Shown here: positions 10,451 through 19,162 of the stretch, one piece after another | Position numbering within the stretch: the stretch's first letter is position 1 | Layout: the number at the start of each line of letters is the position of its first letter | Assembly (NCBI RefSeq): GCF_900177425.1 | Contig: NZ_LT840184.1 | Span: forward strand, 5,355,189 to 5,419,188 | Source: Paenibacillus uliginis N3/975 | GTDB taxonomy: Bacteria > Bacillota > Bacilli > Paenibacillales > Paenibacillaceae | Length of the DNA: 64,000 nucleotides | Direction: 5' to 3' | Made by a program: the position numbers and the translations under genes | Notes under the pieces: generated by a model | The model's database searches: none | The model's input: only the letters and a program-made list of their open reading frames with translations | Told to the model about the DNA's origin: nothing

Positions 10451-10466
10451 TCACTGTCAAAAGTGA
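10451..10466. promoter_or_regulatory. Inverted repeat upstream of DUF1641-ndh
   Basis: TCACTGTCAAAAGTGA, a dyad with 5-base arms, lies 100 bases upstream of the DUF1641 start. It does not match the Rex consensus TTGTGAA-N4-TTCACAA, and I cannot identify a convincing -10 below it. Confidence 0.25.
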
Positions 10467-10490
10467 GAACTTCCGTTATTCTCTATCGCC

Positions 10491-10519
10491 AAAATAAAGC
10501 AGGGGGAACAATTCCCCCT
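10491..10519 (-). terminator. Probable terminator of the deacetylase gene
   Basis: Hairpin AGGGGGAA / TTCCCCCT (10501-10519) followed on the minus strand by GCTTTATTTT. It lies about 100 bases past the stop codon. Confidence 0.5.
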
Positions 10520-10623
10520 CCCTTATTAAAACACGTCCGTTGGGATTGTGATAAATATCTCTAACATCTATTAGTCTATAACTTGTGTAACATAATTACA
10601 AACACAAAATACGATTATTTTGT

Positions 10624-11937
10624 CTATAAAGTTACAATTCTGTATACGTCACCGCCTGAAACGACATCCTTTACAGGATGACCGGATATTTCTAAAACAT
10701 CCCGGATCGGCACCCAGACCGTATGACCGATAAATTTAACTTCTGATACAGCCGTTTTTCCGCGGATTCCGCTCAACGTCATTGTTCCCTTGATAGGGTC
10801 GGCCTCCCAACGAGCATCTGTCAAGGATACTTGAACCGTCCTACTCTCAGCTTTCCAAAATACACCTCCCCCGAGCCGCTCAACAGCCGACCTCAGAGGA
10901 ACCATAAATTTCCCATTCTCCATACGGTATTCTCCGGGAGCAAATTCAGTCGCAAGTCCGCCCATGTCCACAGCCAGCGTCCTGCCCTGTTTAAACAATG
11001 CCGCATTATGTGCCACATTCTCCGCAATCCACCGACTTCCCGGCTGTTCTTGTTTCGTCTTTACATTGCTATGAAGCTTGAACTGAACAGGCTCCATCTC
11101 CGGCGTCAGGACATCAAAGTTATACCCCTTCTCTTTATAAAAAGCGATGATACCAGGGAGCGCCTTCACCGTTTCCTCATGTCCTGCCCCATCATGCAGC
11201 AGTACGATCGCCTCATTACCGCTTACAGGGGTTGTTGCTCCTTTTAAAATCTCCTCTGCAGGAACTCCTCTACGTTTAGAATCACCACTGTCCACATTCC
11301 AATCAAACACCTGATACCCTCCCTGCTTCAACAGTCGGAAGTAGGTTTCGTCAAATTTGCCTGCCGTCCCGCCCGGAGCTCTTACAAGCTGCGGCCTGAC
11401 TCCAGTAATGAGCCTAATAGTCTCTTCGGTTTGTTTGACCTGTCTCCAAAACTCTTGAAACTTCTCATAGAGTTTGTTGTATTCGTGATTATATGTATGA
11501 TTGCCAATAGCATGGCCCTCTTCAAATATTCTTGCAATCAACTCCGGACGAACAGCAGCCTGCTCTCCAAGCACAAAAAACGTAGCTTTTATTCCCGATT
11601 TTTTCAATATATCAAGCACCTCTCCAGTGAGTCCGGAAGGACCGTCATCAAAGGTAAGGTACACTGTTTTAGCAGAATGTTTCTTCTCTTTAACAGCAGT
11701 TGCAGGCGCTAAGACCGACTTCGTCGATACGCTTACAGCACCACTGTATACTGTTGCTTCAGATGCGTTATGTACTTCTGCTGTAAAAGGCGCTGCCTCT
11801 GCCATATCCTCAGCCAATGATACATTTATCAAAGAATGTCCTGGCTGAAGGGAGGTCATGAAACCGGTCAAAATAAGAACTGCTGCCAGAACGAATAACA
11901 GTGCGATTCGAGTAATGATTACAACGTTTTTATACAT
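10624..11937 (-). CDS. Secreted polysaccharide deacetylase with copper-amine-oxidase-like stalk domain
   Basis: A 437-residue exported protein. A signal/anchor segment (residues ~3-25) is followed by a NodB-type deacetylase domain (~85-275) with TFDDGPSGLTGEVLD, the metal-binding NHTYNHEY, RAPGGTAG and IVLLHDGAG. The C-terminal ~100 residues (MVPLRSAVERLGGGVFW and WVPIRDVLEISGH) are the copper-amine-oxidase-N-terminal-like domain common on Paenibacillus secreted proteins. It probably removes N-acetyl groups from peptidoglycan or another wall polymer. The ATG at 11937 sits eight bases from GGAGG; an ORF extension to 12006 lacks a ribosome site. Confidence 0.88.
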   Translation of the reverse strand: MYKNVVIITRIALLFVLAAVLILTGFMTSLQPGHSLINVSLAEDMAEAAPFTAEVHNASEATVYSGAVSVSTKSVLAPATAVKEKKHSAKTVYLTFDDGPSGLTGEVLDILKKSGIKATFFVLGEQAAVRPELIARIFEEGHAIGNHTYNHEYNKLYEKFQEFWRQVKQTEETIRLITGVRPQLVRAPGGTAGKFDETYFRLLKQGGYQVFDWNVDSGDSKRRGVPAEEILKGATTPVSGNEAIVLLHDGAGHEETVKALPGIIAFYKEKGYNFDVLTPEMEPVQFKLHSNVKTKQEQPGSRWIAENVAHNAALFKQGRTLAVDMGGLATEFAPGEYRMENGKFMVPLRSAVERLGGGVFWKAESRTVQVSLTDARWEADPIKGTMTLSGIRGKTAVSEVKFIGHTVWVPIRDVLEISGHPVKDVVSGGDVYRIVTL

Positions 11938-12066
11938 ATAAACTACCTCCACCATTTCTATGAGTTCGGTTTGGCTTTCTGATAGATTATATGGAGAGCT
12001 ATTCAAAAAAAGACTAGAATCTTTATTAAAGAGTTTGGCCCGCCGCGGCGAGGATCTTTCCCTACA

Positions 12067-12117
12067 TAAAAAGCGGTCCCCATGGCCTGTACAGGCATGA
12101 TGCGGGACCGCTTTTTA
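12067..12117 (-). terminator. bcp terminator
   Basis: Hairpin AAAGCGGTCCC / GGGACCGCTTT with T runs on both strands; it follows the bcp stop codon by about ten bases. Confidence 0.85.
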
Positions 12118-12127
12118 TATGATTAGA

Positions 12128-12598
12128 TTATGACTGTACAGCTTGAAGCACCTCTTCGGCATGACCGGCAACCTTTACTTTGCGCCATTCCTTTACAAGC
12201 CTACCTCTTTCATCGATTAGAAATGTGGAGCGGACAATGCCTTCAAATTCGCGTCCGTACATCTTCTTCAGCTGCCATACGCCGAACAAAAGACTGACCG
12301 TATGATCCTCGTCGGATAGTAACAGAAAAGGAAGGTCATACTTTTGAATAAACTTATGATGCGATTTGAGTGGATCTGCGCTTATGCCAAGGACAACAGC
12401 CCCTGCTCGCTCAAGCTCCCCGTAGTTATCTCGGAAGCTGCATGCCTCGTTGGTACATGCGGGTGTCATATTTTTTGGATAAAAATATAAAACGACCTTC
12501 TTCCCCCGGAAATCACTTAGAGAAACGCGCTCTCCGTTCGAGGCTGGGAGGGTGAAGTCTGGAATTTCACTGCCGATCTGTACTTGAATTTGAGTCAT
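12128..12598 (-). CDS. bcp: Thiol peroxidase, Bcp/PrxQ family
   Basis: A 156-residue cytoplasmic peroxiredoxin that reduces hydrogen and organic peroxides with thioredoxin. The peroxidatic and resolving cysteines are in MTPACTNEACSFRDNY, and KVVLYFYPKN and GVWQLKKMYG are typical of Bcp. ATG at 12598 is 13 bases from AAGGAG, a long spacing, but upstream ATG 12661 would add 21 atypical residues. It is divergent from the LCP gene, and their promoters overlap. Confidence 0.9.
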   Translation of the reverse strand: MTQIQVQIGSEIPDFTLPASNGERVSLSDFRGKKVVLYFYPKNMTPACTNEACSFRDNYGELERAGAVVLGISADPLKSHHKFIQKYDLPFLLLSDEDHTVSLLFGVWQLKKMYGREFEGIVRSTFLIDERGRLVKEWRKVKVAGHAEEVLQAVQS

Positions 12599-12645
12599 TT
12601 TTGCAAGTTCATCTCCTTGTGGGACGAGGTTTTTGCCCGTAAAAA

Positions 12646-12696
12646 TTGATTGTCTTTTCAAAAAAAATTATAATGGAATGAATGCGGATTTTTCAA
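12646..12696. promoter_or_regulatory. Overlapping divergent promoters for the LCP gene and bcp
   Basis: Plus strand: TTGATT (12646-12651), 17 bases, TATAAT (12669-12674), driving the LCP gene. Minus strand: TTGAAA (12691-12696), 18 bases, TATAAT (12667-12672), driving bcp. The two -10 boxes share four of six base pairs, so polymerase binding should be mutually exclusive. Confidence 0.65.
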
Positions 12697-12744
12697 ATGT
12701 AATACCAAATTATTCATCAAGCGTAATCCGAAAGGAAGAACTCA

Positions 12745-13806
12745 ATGAACAAAAGAACAAAAAAGACAATTATATGGACCGTAAGCATTATTATTGCCGG
12801 TATTCTAGGCTATGGAACTTATTATGTTTCATCCATCTACAGCGGTCTTGAAGGTCTGCAAAAGAAAGGGGAAGCCTCTCCTTTCCGGGAGATTGAAAAG
12901 GTCGATGCCAAAGCACCGGAGCCCCCAAAATGGGAAGGAACAGAACCTGTTAACATTTTGCTCATGGGTGTGGATGCCCGCGGTTTTGAAGAAGGCGAGA
13001 TTCCGCGTTCGGACAGTATGCTCGTTGCTTCAATCGATCCAGTCCAAAAGAAAATACATTTGTTCTCCATCCTCAGAGATACATATACAGAAATTCCCGG
13101 ACACAGCCAGAACCGGATTAACACCGCCATCACCCATGGTCCTAACACGGCTATGAAGGCTGTCGGAGATCTGCTCGGCATTCCTATTCAATACTATGTG
13201 TACACAGACTTTCAGGGCTTTATGAAGCTGGTGGATTCCGTCGGCGGCGTAGAATTTTACGTAGAAAAAGACATGAAGTATTCCAGTAAGGCTGACAAGA
13301 ACGAGTACGACATCGATTTGAAGAAAGGCATGCAGCATCTTGATGGCAATAAAGCGCTGCAATATGCACGTTTCCGTTATGACAAAATGGGCGATTTCAC
13401 CCGTACGGAACGTCAGCGCGAACTGATGAAAGCTGTAGGCAAAAAAATGCAGTCCACCACGTCCATCATGAAGATGCCGGAGATTCTGAACGCGGTAAGT
13501 CCTTATATTGATACCAATATGGACGTCAATGATATGTGGAAACTTGCTAATGTAGCATATCAGAGTAAAATGAAAGGCAGCGAACAAGTTCCCCCAATGA
13601 AACTGTTGGTTGAAGCCAATATCGGCGGCGCTGCGGTTCTGACTGTGAAAGATCCGGGTACACTGAAACAGTATGTCCAAGATGTGCTGAATTCTCCAGT
13701 GTCTGAATCCGAAACAAACAACAGTGATACAGAATCGGGTAAACAGAGTGATAAACAGGATGCAAAAACCACGAATAATGCCGGTCTATCCTCGGATTCC
13801 AACTGA
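12745..13806 (+). CDS. LytR-CpsA-Psr (LCP) family wall-polymer ligase
   Basis: A 353-residue type II membrane protein. A membrane segment (residues ~9-30) precedes an extracellular LCP domain (~65-300) with MGVDAR, the arginine-rich SILRDTYTEIPG, NRINTAITHG, FRYDKMGDFTRTERQRE and DSVGGVEFYV. LCP enzymes transfer teichoic acids or other anionic polymers from lipid carriers to peptidoglycan. The last 40 residues are Ser/Asn/Asp-rich and probably unstructured. ATG follows AAAGGAAGAACTCA. It has its own promoter opposite bcp. Confidence 0.9.
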   Translation: MNKRTKKTIIWTVSIIIAGILGYGTYYVSSIYSGLEGLQKKGEASPFREIEKVDAKAPEPPKWEGTEPVNILLMGVDARGFEEGEIPRSDSMLVASIDPVQKKIHLFSILRDTYTEIPGHSQNRINTAITHGPNTAMKAVGDLLGIPIQYYVYTDFQGFMKLVDSVGGVEFYVEKDMKYSSKADKNEYDIDLKKGMQHLDGNKALQYARFRYDKMGDFTRTERQRELMKAVGKKMQSTTSIMKMPEILNAVSPYIDTNMDVNDMWKLANVAYQSKMKGSEQVPPMKLLVEANIGGAAVLTVKDPGTLKQYVQDVLNSPVSESETNNSDTESGKQSDKQDAKTTNNAGLSSDSN

Positions 13807-13838
13807 CCTTCGCAACATAACTAACATCTTATAACAAG

Positions 13839-13873
13839 ATCAGGACAGGCCGCGAATCGCAGCCTGTCCTGAT
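13839..13873 (+). terminator. Stem-loop between the LCP gene and hemL
   Basis: Perfect 12-bp inverted repeat ATCAGGACAGGC / GCCTGTCCTGAT with an 11-base loop. There is no T run on the plus strand, so it may be a weak terminator of the LCP gene or a leader hairpin; it ends 23 bases before the hemL start codon. Confidence 0.45.
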
Positions 13874-13896
13874 TCATGAAGAAAGGAACTCTAAAA

Positions 13897-15213
13897 ATGT
13901 CTAAATCTAGAAAACGATCGGAAGTATTGTACCAAGAAGCGCTTCAGCATATCGTCGGCGGCGTCAACAGCCCCTCCCGTTCTTTTAAAGCAGTGGGTGG
14001 CGGCGCACCTGTGTTTATGAAACGTGCAAAAGGCGCCTACTTCTGGGACGAAGATGGTAACCAGTACATTGACTATTTGGCCGCTTACGGCCCGATTATT
14101 ACCGGACATGCCCATCCACATGTGACTAAAGCAATTACGGCAGCGGCCGAGAACGGTGTTCTCTATGGTACACCAACGGAACTGGAGATTACGCTAGCTA
14201 ACATGTTGAAAGAAGCCATCCCTTCCCTCGACAAAGTCCGGTTCGTCAATTCTGGCACAGAAGCCGTGATGACTACGATACGTGTTGCGCGTGCATATAC
14301 AAAGAGGAACAAAATTATTAAGTTCGCCGGCTGCTACCACGGCCATTCCGATCTCGTGCTAGTTGCCGCAGGTTCCGGTCCTTCCACGCTTGGCATCCCG
14401 GATAGCGCCGGTATCCCGACAAGCATTGCCCACGAGGTTATCACCGTTCCGTTCAATAACCTGAACGGTCTGCGCGAAGCGCTTGATAAGTGGGGCGAAG
14501 ATGTCGCTGCCGTCATGGTTGAGCCGATCGTCGGCAATTTCGGCATGGTTATGCCGGAACCGGGGTTCCTTGAAGGACTCTGTCAGATGACTCATGAAAA
14601 CGGATCGCTTGTCATTTACGATGAAGTCATTACCGCTTTCCGCTTCCATTACGGCTCTGCTCAAACGTATGCGGGACTGGATAACCACGAAGCGATTCAG
14701 CCGGACTTGACTGCTCTGGGCAAAATTATCGGAGGCGGCCTGCCCATCGGTGCTTACGGCGGTCGCAAGCATATCATGGAGCAAGTTGCTCCGCTTGGTC
14801 CGGCCTATCAGGCCGGAACCATGGCAGGCAATCCTGCTTCCATCTCTGCTGGTATCGCCTGTTTGGAAGTGCTGAAAGGCGAAGGTGTATATGAAGAGAT
14901 GGAACGCTTGACCATCAAGCTTACTGAGGGCTTGAAAGCATCTGCTGATCGAAATGCCATCCCACTCACGATTAACCGGATCCGCGGCTCCTTCTCGGCA
15001 CATTTCTGCGACCACCCTGTAACTAATTACGATGAAGCACAGGATACAGACGGTGAAGCATTTGCAGCCTTCTTCCGCCACATGCTTGACCGCGGCATCA
15101 ACCTGGCACCATCTAAGTATGAGGCATGGTTCCTGACCACCTCGCATACCGAAGCAGACATTGACGCTACTCTCGCAGCTGCAGAAGAATCGTTTAAGGC
15201 GATGAAACAATAG
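13897..15213 (+). CDS. hemL: Glutamate-1-semialdehyde 2,1-aminomutase (GsaB-like paralogue)
   Basis: A 438-residue PLP enzyme converting glutamate-1-semialdehyde to 5-aminolevulinate for tetrapyrrole synthesis. Visible motifs: GGVNSPSRSF at the N-terminus, RFVNSGTEAVMTTIRVARA, CYHGHSDLVLV, and the PLP lysine in ALGKIIGGGLPIGAYGG. The ATG at 13897 lies eight bases from AAAGGAA, so an upstream in-frame ATG at 13876 is unlikely. It is not with other hem genes but next to bcp, the neighbourhood of gsaB (the second GSA aminomutase) in B. subtilis, so it is probably the gsaB paralogue. Confidence 0.9.
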   Translation: MSKSRKRSEVLYQEALQHIVGGVNSPSRSFKAVGGGAPVFMKRAKGAYFWDEDGNQYIDYLAAYGPIITGHAHPHVTKAITAAAENGVLYGTPTELEITLANMLKEAIPSLDKVRFVNSGTEAVMTTIRVARAYTKRNKIIKFAGCYHGHSDLVLVAAGSGPSTLGIPDSAGIPTSIAHEVITVPFNNLNGLREALDKWGEDVAAVMVEPIVGNFGMVMPEPGFLEGLCQMTHENGSLVIYDEVITAFRFHYGSAQTYAGLDNHEAIQPDLTALGKIIGGGLPIGAYGGRKHIMEQVAPLGPAYQAGTMAGNPASISAGIACLEVLKGEGVYEEMERLTIKLTEGLKASADRNAIPLTINRIRGSFSAHFCDHPVTNYDEAQDTDGEAFAAFFRHMLDRGINLAPSKYEAWFLTTSHTEADIDATLAAAEESFKAMKQ

Positions 15214-15224
15214 AATATATGACT

Positions 15225-15274
15225 TAAAAAAAGAGCTGTCCCAGGTTGTTAACCTTAGGTACAGCTCTTTTTTA
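15225..15274 (+). terminator. Bidirectional terminator between convergent hemL and SGNH hydrolase
   Basis: AAAAAAGAGCTGT / ACAGCTCTTTTTT arms with A run on one side and T run on the other; the loop is about 20 bases. Confidence 0.8.
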
Positions 15275-15307
15275 ATTAGATGGCCATTGTACTAAATAAA
15301 ATGTTCA

Positions 15308-16576
15308 TTACGGATTAATAAAGACAGTTCTGAGCTTTGAATTATACTGAACATCAAACCCTAGCCCTGAAGCCAATACCGCCAGAGGAACATATGTCTT
15401 CTGCTCTTTGCCTACCTTGTGTAAAAAGGCTGGTGTATCGATGCTAACAGGAGTTCCGTTCACTTTAACAGACTTCGAACCGATCTTGATCACAACTTCT
15501 TTGTCACCGTAGGTGATGGTCGCGCTGGAAGTTTTGTTACTCCACTTGCTCTCTGCTCCGACAGCATTTACGATATCTTGAATAGCTACGAAATTTTGAT
15601 TTTTAACCATCACCGGTTTGTAAGGCGTCTTGATTTCTTTACCGCTGACGATAATCCCCATCGGCTGCTCTGCTTCGTATACAACAGGTTTGGTATAACC
15701 GCCCCAGATTGTTTCCGAGAAAACACGTGCCATTACTTCATAACCGTACTGATTCGGATGAATATCTTCCTTCAAAATATGAGTCATCGTCATTTCAGAC
15801 CCGACAAACTCCTTGGCCACATGCGCTACTTTAACGGTTATTCCGTTCTTACCAAAAGTTTCTGCCATTCCATCAACCAGCTTAGTAAACTGGTCTGCTG
15901 CTTCTAACAGCTTCGGATAAACAACTTTATCCGCCATTTTCGGAATCGGCTGATACTGATCTGCCAGCACGATCACAGCATCAGGATTGATGCTGTGTAG
16001 ATTATTTACCACTGCTGTTACATTGTCAGTATATATCTTCAGCACTTCCTCAACACGGGCCATAAGCTCCTCCGTAGTTAACGTGCCTGCCGTCTTCACC
16101 AGCCCCATCATATCGTTACCGCCAATGGTCACTGTAATGACATCCGCACCGGCAATCAGCGTTTTAGCCTGAGCAGCTTCCGAGCCGATAGTAGCAACAC
16201 GAGGATCCTGCAATCCGCTCTGGATATCATTTGCTGAAATCGCGCGTTCATCAACAATGGCTTGAACATATTGATGAAGCCCATCTGTCTTAAGGCCGGC
16301 TATACCAAGATTAACGACTTCCGTGCGGCTATGGTATAGTCCCTGCTCCAGCAGACGTTCTACGAAACCGTAAGGCTTCGAGTTCATGTCCATCCCCGGT
16401 TCATAACCTACCGTAAGCGAGTCTCCTAAAGAAACGATGCGGTATGTATTATCGTTTTTCGCTAACTGCTGCTCCTGAGCAGACGCTGGCGCTACCGCCC
16501 ATGATCCCAATAACAGCATAGCCATCAGCATGATGGTGGTGACTGGAGCCAAACCCTTTTTCCAAACTTGCAGCAT
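15308..16576 (-). CDS. Secreted SGNH/GDSL-family hydrolase with copper-amine-oxidase-like stalk domain
   Basis: A 422-residue exported esterase/lipase-like protein. A signal peptide (residues 1-33, cleavage near APASA-QE) is followed by the SGNH domain: block I SLGDSLTVGYEP, block III TIGGNDM and block V DIHPNQYGYEVM. The C-terminal ~100 residues (KPVMVKNQNFVAIQDIVNAV and TYVPLAVLASGLGF) form the same stalk-like domain as in the deacetylase at 10.6 kb. The substrate cannot be told. ATG follows AAAGGGGTGTAACA. Confidence 0.88.
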   Translation of the reverse strand: MLQVWKKGLAPVTTIMLMAMLLLGSWAVAPASAQEQQLAKNDNTYRIVSLGDSLTVGYEPGMDMNSKPYGFVERLLEQGLYHSRTEVVNLGIAGLKTDGLHQYVQAIVDERAISANDIQSGLQDPRVATIGSEAAQAKTLIAGADVITVTIGGNDMMGLVKTAGTLTTEELMARVEEVLKIYTDNVTAVVNNLHSINPDAVIVLADQYQPIPKMADKVVYPKLLEAADQFTKLVDGMAETFGKNGITVKVAHVAKEFVGSEMTMTHILKEDIHPNQYGYEVMARVFSETIWGGYTKPVVYEAEQPMGIIVSGKEIKTPYKPVMVKNQNFVAIQDIVNAVGAESKWSNKTSSATITYGDKEVVIKIGSKSVKVNGTPVSIDTPAFLHKVGKEQKTYVPLAVLASGLGFDVQYNSKLRTVFINP

Positions 16577-16651
16577 TGTTACACCCCTTTAGCTAAAATA
16601 TCCAACATGTCAATTTTACCATATCCATTTCAGAATACCGAATATAGAAAT

Positions 16652-16683
16652 TAAAAAAGCAGCCCCTGAAGGGAACTGCTCTT
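16652..16683 (-). terminator. Terminator of the 89-residue hypothetical gene
   Basis: Minus strand AGCAGTTCCC-TTCA-GGGGCTGCT followed by TTTTTTAA. Confidence 0.75.
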
Positions 16684-16697
16684 TCGGTGAATATCGT

Positions 16698-16967
16698 CTA
16701 TGTGCTGCTACCGGAATCTGACGAACCGTCATTATTACCGCCTGCCCGCTCCATATATTTATCATACCGGTCATCCATCTCCTTGGCGATGCTACGGTAC
16801 TTACGGGTTTCCTCTACAATCGGATCCAGCGTCGTTTGAACACGAACCTCATACTTGGGTGGAATGAGGCGACGGCCCTCCTCCTCCTTGTTCTTCGATT
16901 CCATCTCACCATCCGTCAACAGTTCACTGAGCTGCCGCTCCAAATCCTGATCCCGCTTATCATTCAT
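16698..16967 (-). CDS. Hypothetical small hydrophilic protein
   Basis: An 89-residue, strongly charged protein with no membrane segment or recognisable domain. The N-terminal half is rich in Glu/Lys/Arg (RDQDLERQLSELL), the middle has PKYEVRVQTTLDPIVEETR, and the tail is Gly/Ser/Asp-rich and probably disordered. The ATG at 16967 is eight bases from AAAGGAG; a GTG at 16976 is also in frame but too near the ribosome site. It has its own terminator and lies between the SGNH hydrolase and suhB, all leftward. Function unknown. Confidence 0.7.
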   Translation of the reverse strand: MNDKRDQDLERQLSELLTDGEMESKNKEEEGRRLIPPKYEVRVQTTLDPIVEETRKYRSIAKEMDDRYDKYMERAGGNNDGSSDSGSST

Positions 16968-17042
16968 CACAGACACTCCTTTATCTGTTGTGGTAGAGGG
17001 TACAAATCACAAATCTTCTCTTTTACTTCTTTACGTCTTGAT

Positions 17043-17912
17043 CTAGTCTTTCCTGAAACCCGTCGCCTCTGCCTCGGATAAGGTATCCAGCACGCTTTCA
17101 TGTATAGCTCCGTTTGTGGCTACAACATTACGGACAGCTAGGTCGTAAGGCCGGCCTTCGGTATCAGTTACCTTTCCGCCCGATTCCTGGATGAGCAGAG
17201 CACCAGCAGCGACATCCCAAGCATTCAATCCGAGTTCCCAGTAACCGCTCAGACGGCCTGCGGCAACATACGCCATATGAAGAGCAGCAGATCCGCCTCC
17301 ACGCACATTACGAACCTTCGGAAGAAGCGCCTGAAGTCCTGCCATGTTTTGCGGTAAATTGAAAGATGTATCCATCGGGAAGCCGGTAGCCAGCAGGCTT
17401 TGGGATAACGACGATTCCTTGGACACCAGGGTAGGATTCCCGTGGACATATGCCCCTTTCCCTTTCTCTGCAATAAACAACTCGTCACGCGACGGATCGT
17501 ATACAACACCAACGATAACTTCGCCTTTGTGAGCCAGTGCAATCGATACCGAATAAAAAGGAAAGCCATGAACATAATTAGTCGTCCCATCAATCGGATC
17601 AACAATCCACAAATATGGTTCTTCTTTCGCAGCTTCCAGTGCTTTCATGGAAGCCTCTGCTCCCGGTTCAACACCCTCTTCACCCAAAATGGCATGGTCC
17701 GGAAAGTGGGTCAAAATCAGCTTGCGGATCATCTGCTCCGCACCCTTGTCCACCTCGGTTACCAAATCTTGAGCAGAGGTTTTGGTGCTGAGCTGTTTTA
17801 CGGTTCCAATCCTGCTCTTGATCCATTCCCCTGCTTTTGCAGCACAGTTGATCGCAACGGCTGTGTAACTTTTGCTGGTTACCACATAAGGTACCTTTTC
17901 TTTTTTATTCAA
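17043..17912 (-). CDS. suhB: Inositol monophosphatase family protein
   Basis: A 289-residue Mg-dependent sugar-phosphate phosphatase. Metal-binding motifs of the family are present: ILGEEGVEPG, WIVDPIDGTTNYVHGFP, and the C-terminal WDVAAGALLIQESGGKVTD. Substrate may be inositol monophosphate or a related phosphate ester. There is no ATG start; TTG at 17912 has GAG eight bases upstream, and GTG at 17921 is the alternative. The 240 bases between this and uvsE contain an inverted repeat (17989-18016) but no gene that I can see. Confidence 0.88.
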   Translation of the reverse strand: MNKKEKVPYVVTSKSYTAVAINCAAKAGEWIKSRIGTVKQLSTKTSAQDLVTEVDKGAEQMIRKLILTHFPDHAILGEEGVEPGAEASMKALEAAKEEPYLWIVDPIDGTTNYVHGFPFYSVSIALAHKGEVIVGVVYDPSRDELFIAEKGKGAYVHGNPTLVSKESSLSQSLLATGFPMDTSFNLPQNMAGLQALLPKVRNVRGGGSAALHMAYVAAGRLSGYWELGLNAWDVAAGALLIQESGGKVTDTEGRPYDLAVRNVVATNGAIHESVLDTLSEAEATGFRKD

Positions 17913-17988
17913 TGCGTTCACTCTACTTTCTATATGAATCTTAATTAAGAGATTTATATTATCCTATTCATTTTATACGAGAGAAGTA

Positions 17989-18016
17989 AGGGCATGTTTC
18001 GCGAATAATGCCTTTG
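17989..18016 (-). terminator. Inverted repeat between uvsE and suhB
   Basis: AAGGGCAT-N12-ATGCCTTT. It could be the uvsE terminator, but the following T tract is poor. Confidence 0.35.
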
Positions 18017-18160
18017 TTTCAAATTGTGCTTCAATTCAACAAAAGTCCGTTCCGTGCTGCGCTTTTCAGAGCCTGCCAAGAACGAACCTTCACCAATCCT
18101 CTATATTTCAAACGTTACCGTAATTCCATCTCCGATGCAAGTCGACTGGGTCCGGAAGCC

Positions 18161-19162
18161 TTAGGGAGTGATTTCAACAGAGGCACCGTTCACCATTCTA
18201 ACCCCGTCGTTCTCATAGCGCGATAGATCTTTCATTAACCCGAACAAGGCGCCGTCTTTCAGTTTTGCTTCGATCATCACATCAAGATGCTGCGTAACTC
18301 CAGCGATTTTTCTCAAAAAAGACAGCAGCGGCACAACATCCACACCATCAGCATGACTTCGGATATCGGTAGGGCTTTTCGGGCTGGACACATGAATCTT
18401 CGGAGGCAAAGGATGATCCGGCTCAGAACCGGCTTGTGCCAAAGTTGTGTCCCATGTAGGGAGAATTTCGGGCCACAGCTCCCAAGGAGCTTCCCCCTCA
18501 TTGTTCACCCACTGGTGATGAATATCGAGTACCATCGGCAGTCCCAATTTCCGGCATACAGCGAGCGTCTCCAGAGCATTAAACGTCTTGTCGTCATTTT
18601 CCAGCGTAAGACGTTCCTTAATATTCTGATCCAGTAGCTGAAAATGCTCTTCAAACCTTGCGGCCGCAGAAGGCTTGTCCCCATACGCACCGCCGATATG
18701 AATATTGTTCTTCATGGATGCACTAAGCCCCATCGCCATCATCATGTTCGTATGATGTCTCAAATCTCGTATGGAATTATCGAGCACCTCAGGACGGGGC
18801 GTGCTCAGCACGGTAAAATGATCCGGGTGGAAAGAAACCCTCATCCCGTGCTGCTTCACAAACTGGCCAACTTCGGCAAATCCTTCTTTAAGTGCAGGAT
18901 ATGGTTCCCAATCGCTAAGATCTCTGTGTGTACCGAGAGGAATGAATTTAGATGTCATACGGTAGACTTGAATATCATGAGCGAGATTATGTTTTAGCAG
19001 ACGCAGCGTATTGTGCAGATTCTCGGCAGCCAGACGCTCCAGTTTCCGGATCGCCGCCTCACGGTCATCCAGCTTTATGAAACTCTTCATCGTCATCGTC
19101 TTGGAGGGCGAACAATTCTGAACGACCGTGGACATGGCCACATATCCGAACCTTACAATCAT
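18161..19162 (-). CDS. uvsE: UV DNA damage endonuclease
   Basis: A 333-residue TIM-barrel endonuclease that nicks 5' to UV photoproducts (alternative excision repair). Family features include the N-terminus MIVRFGYVAMS, RLLKHNLAHDIQVYRMTSK, RVSFHPDHFTVL, HIGGAYGDK, LENDDKTFN and VLDIHHQW, which provide the metal-binding His/Glu/Asp residues. ATG overlaps the stop of the upstream gene by four bases (ATGA), so the two are coupled. UvsE is common in spore-forming Firmicutes. Confidence 0.92.
   Translation of the reverse strand: MIVRFGYVAMSTVVQNCSPSKTMTMKSFIKLDDREAAIRKLERLAAENLHNTLRLLKHNLAHDIQVYRMTSKFIPLGTHRDLSDWEPYPALKEGFAEVGQFVKQHGMRVSFHPDHFTVLSTPRPEVLDNSIRDLRHHTNMMMAMGLSASMKNNIHIGGAYGDKPSAAARFEEHFQLLDQNIKERLTLENDDKTFNALETLAVCRKLGLPMVLDIHHQWVNNEGEAPWELWPEILPTWDTTLAQAGSEPDHPLPPKIHVSSPKSPTDIRSHADGVDVVPLLSFLRKIAGVTQHLDVMIEAKLKDGALFGLMKDLSRYENDGVRMVNGASVEITP

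Noticed and set aside
10451..10466. Rex operator for the DUF1641-ndh operon
   Set aside because: Rex control is expected from B. subtilis, but this dyad lacks TTGTGAA/TTCACAA, so I list it only as an unassigned inverted repeat.
14359..15210. 283-codon minus-strand frame opposite hemL
   Set aside because: Shadow of a strongly conserved gene; composition is not protein-like.
18008..18226. 72-codon plus-strand frame between suhB and uvsE
   Set aside because: No ribosome site; it overlaps the uvsE 3' end and shows no protein-like pattern.
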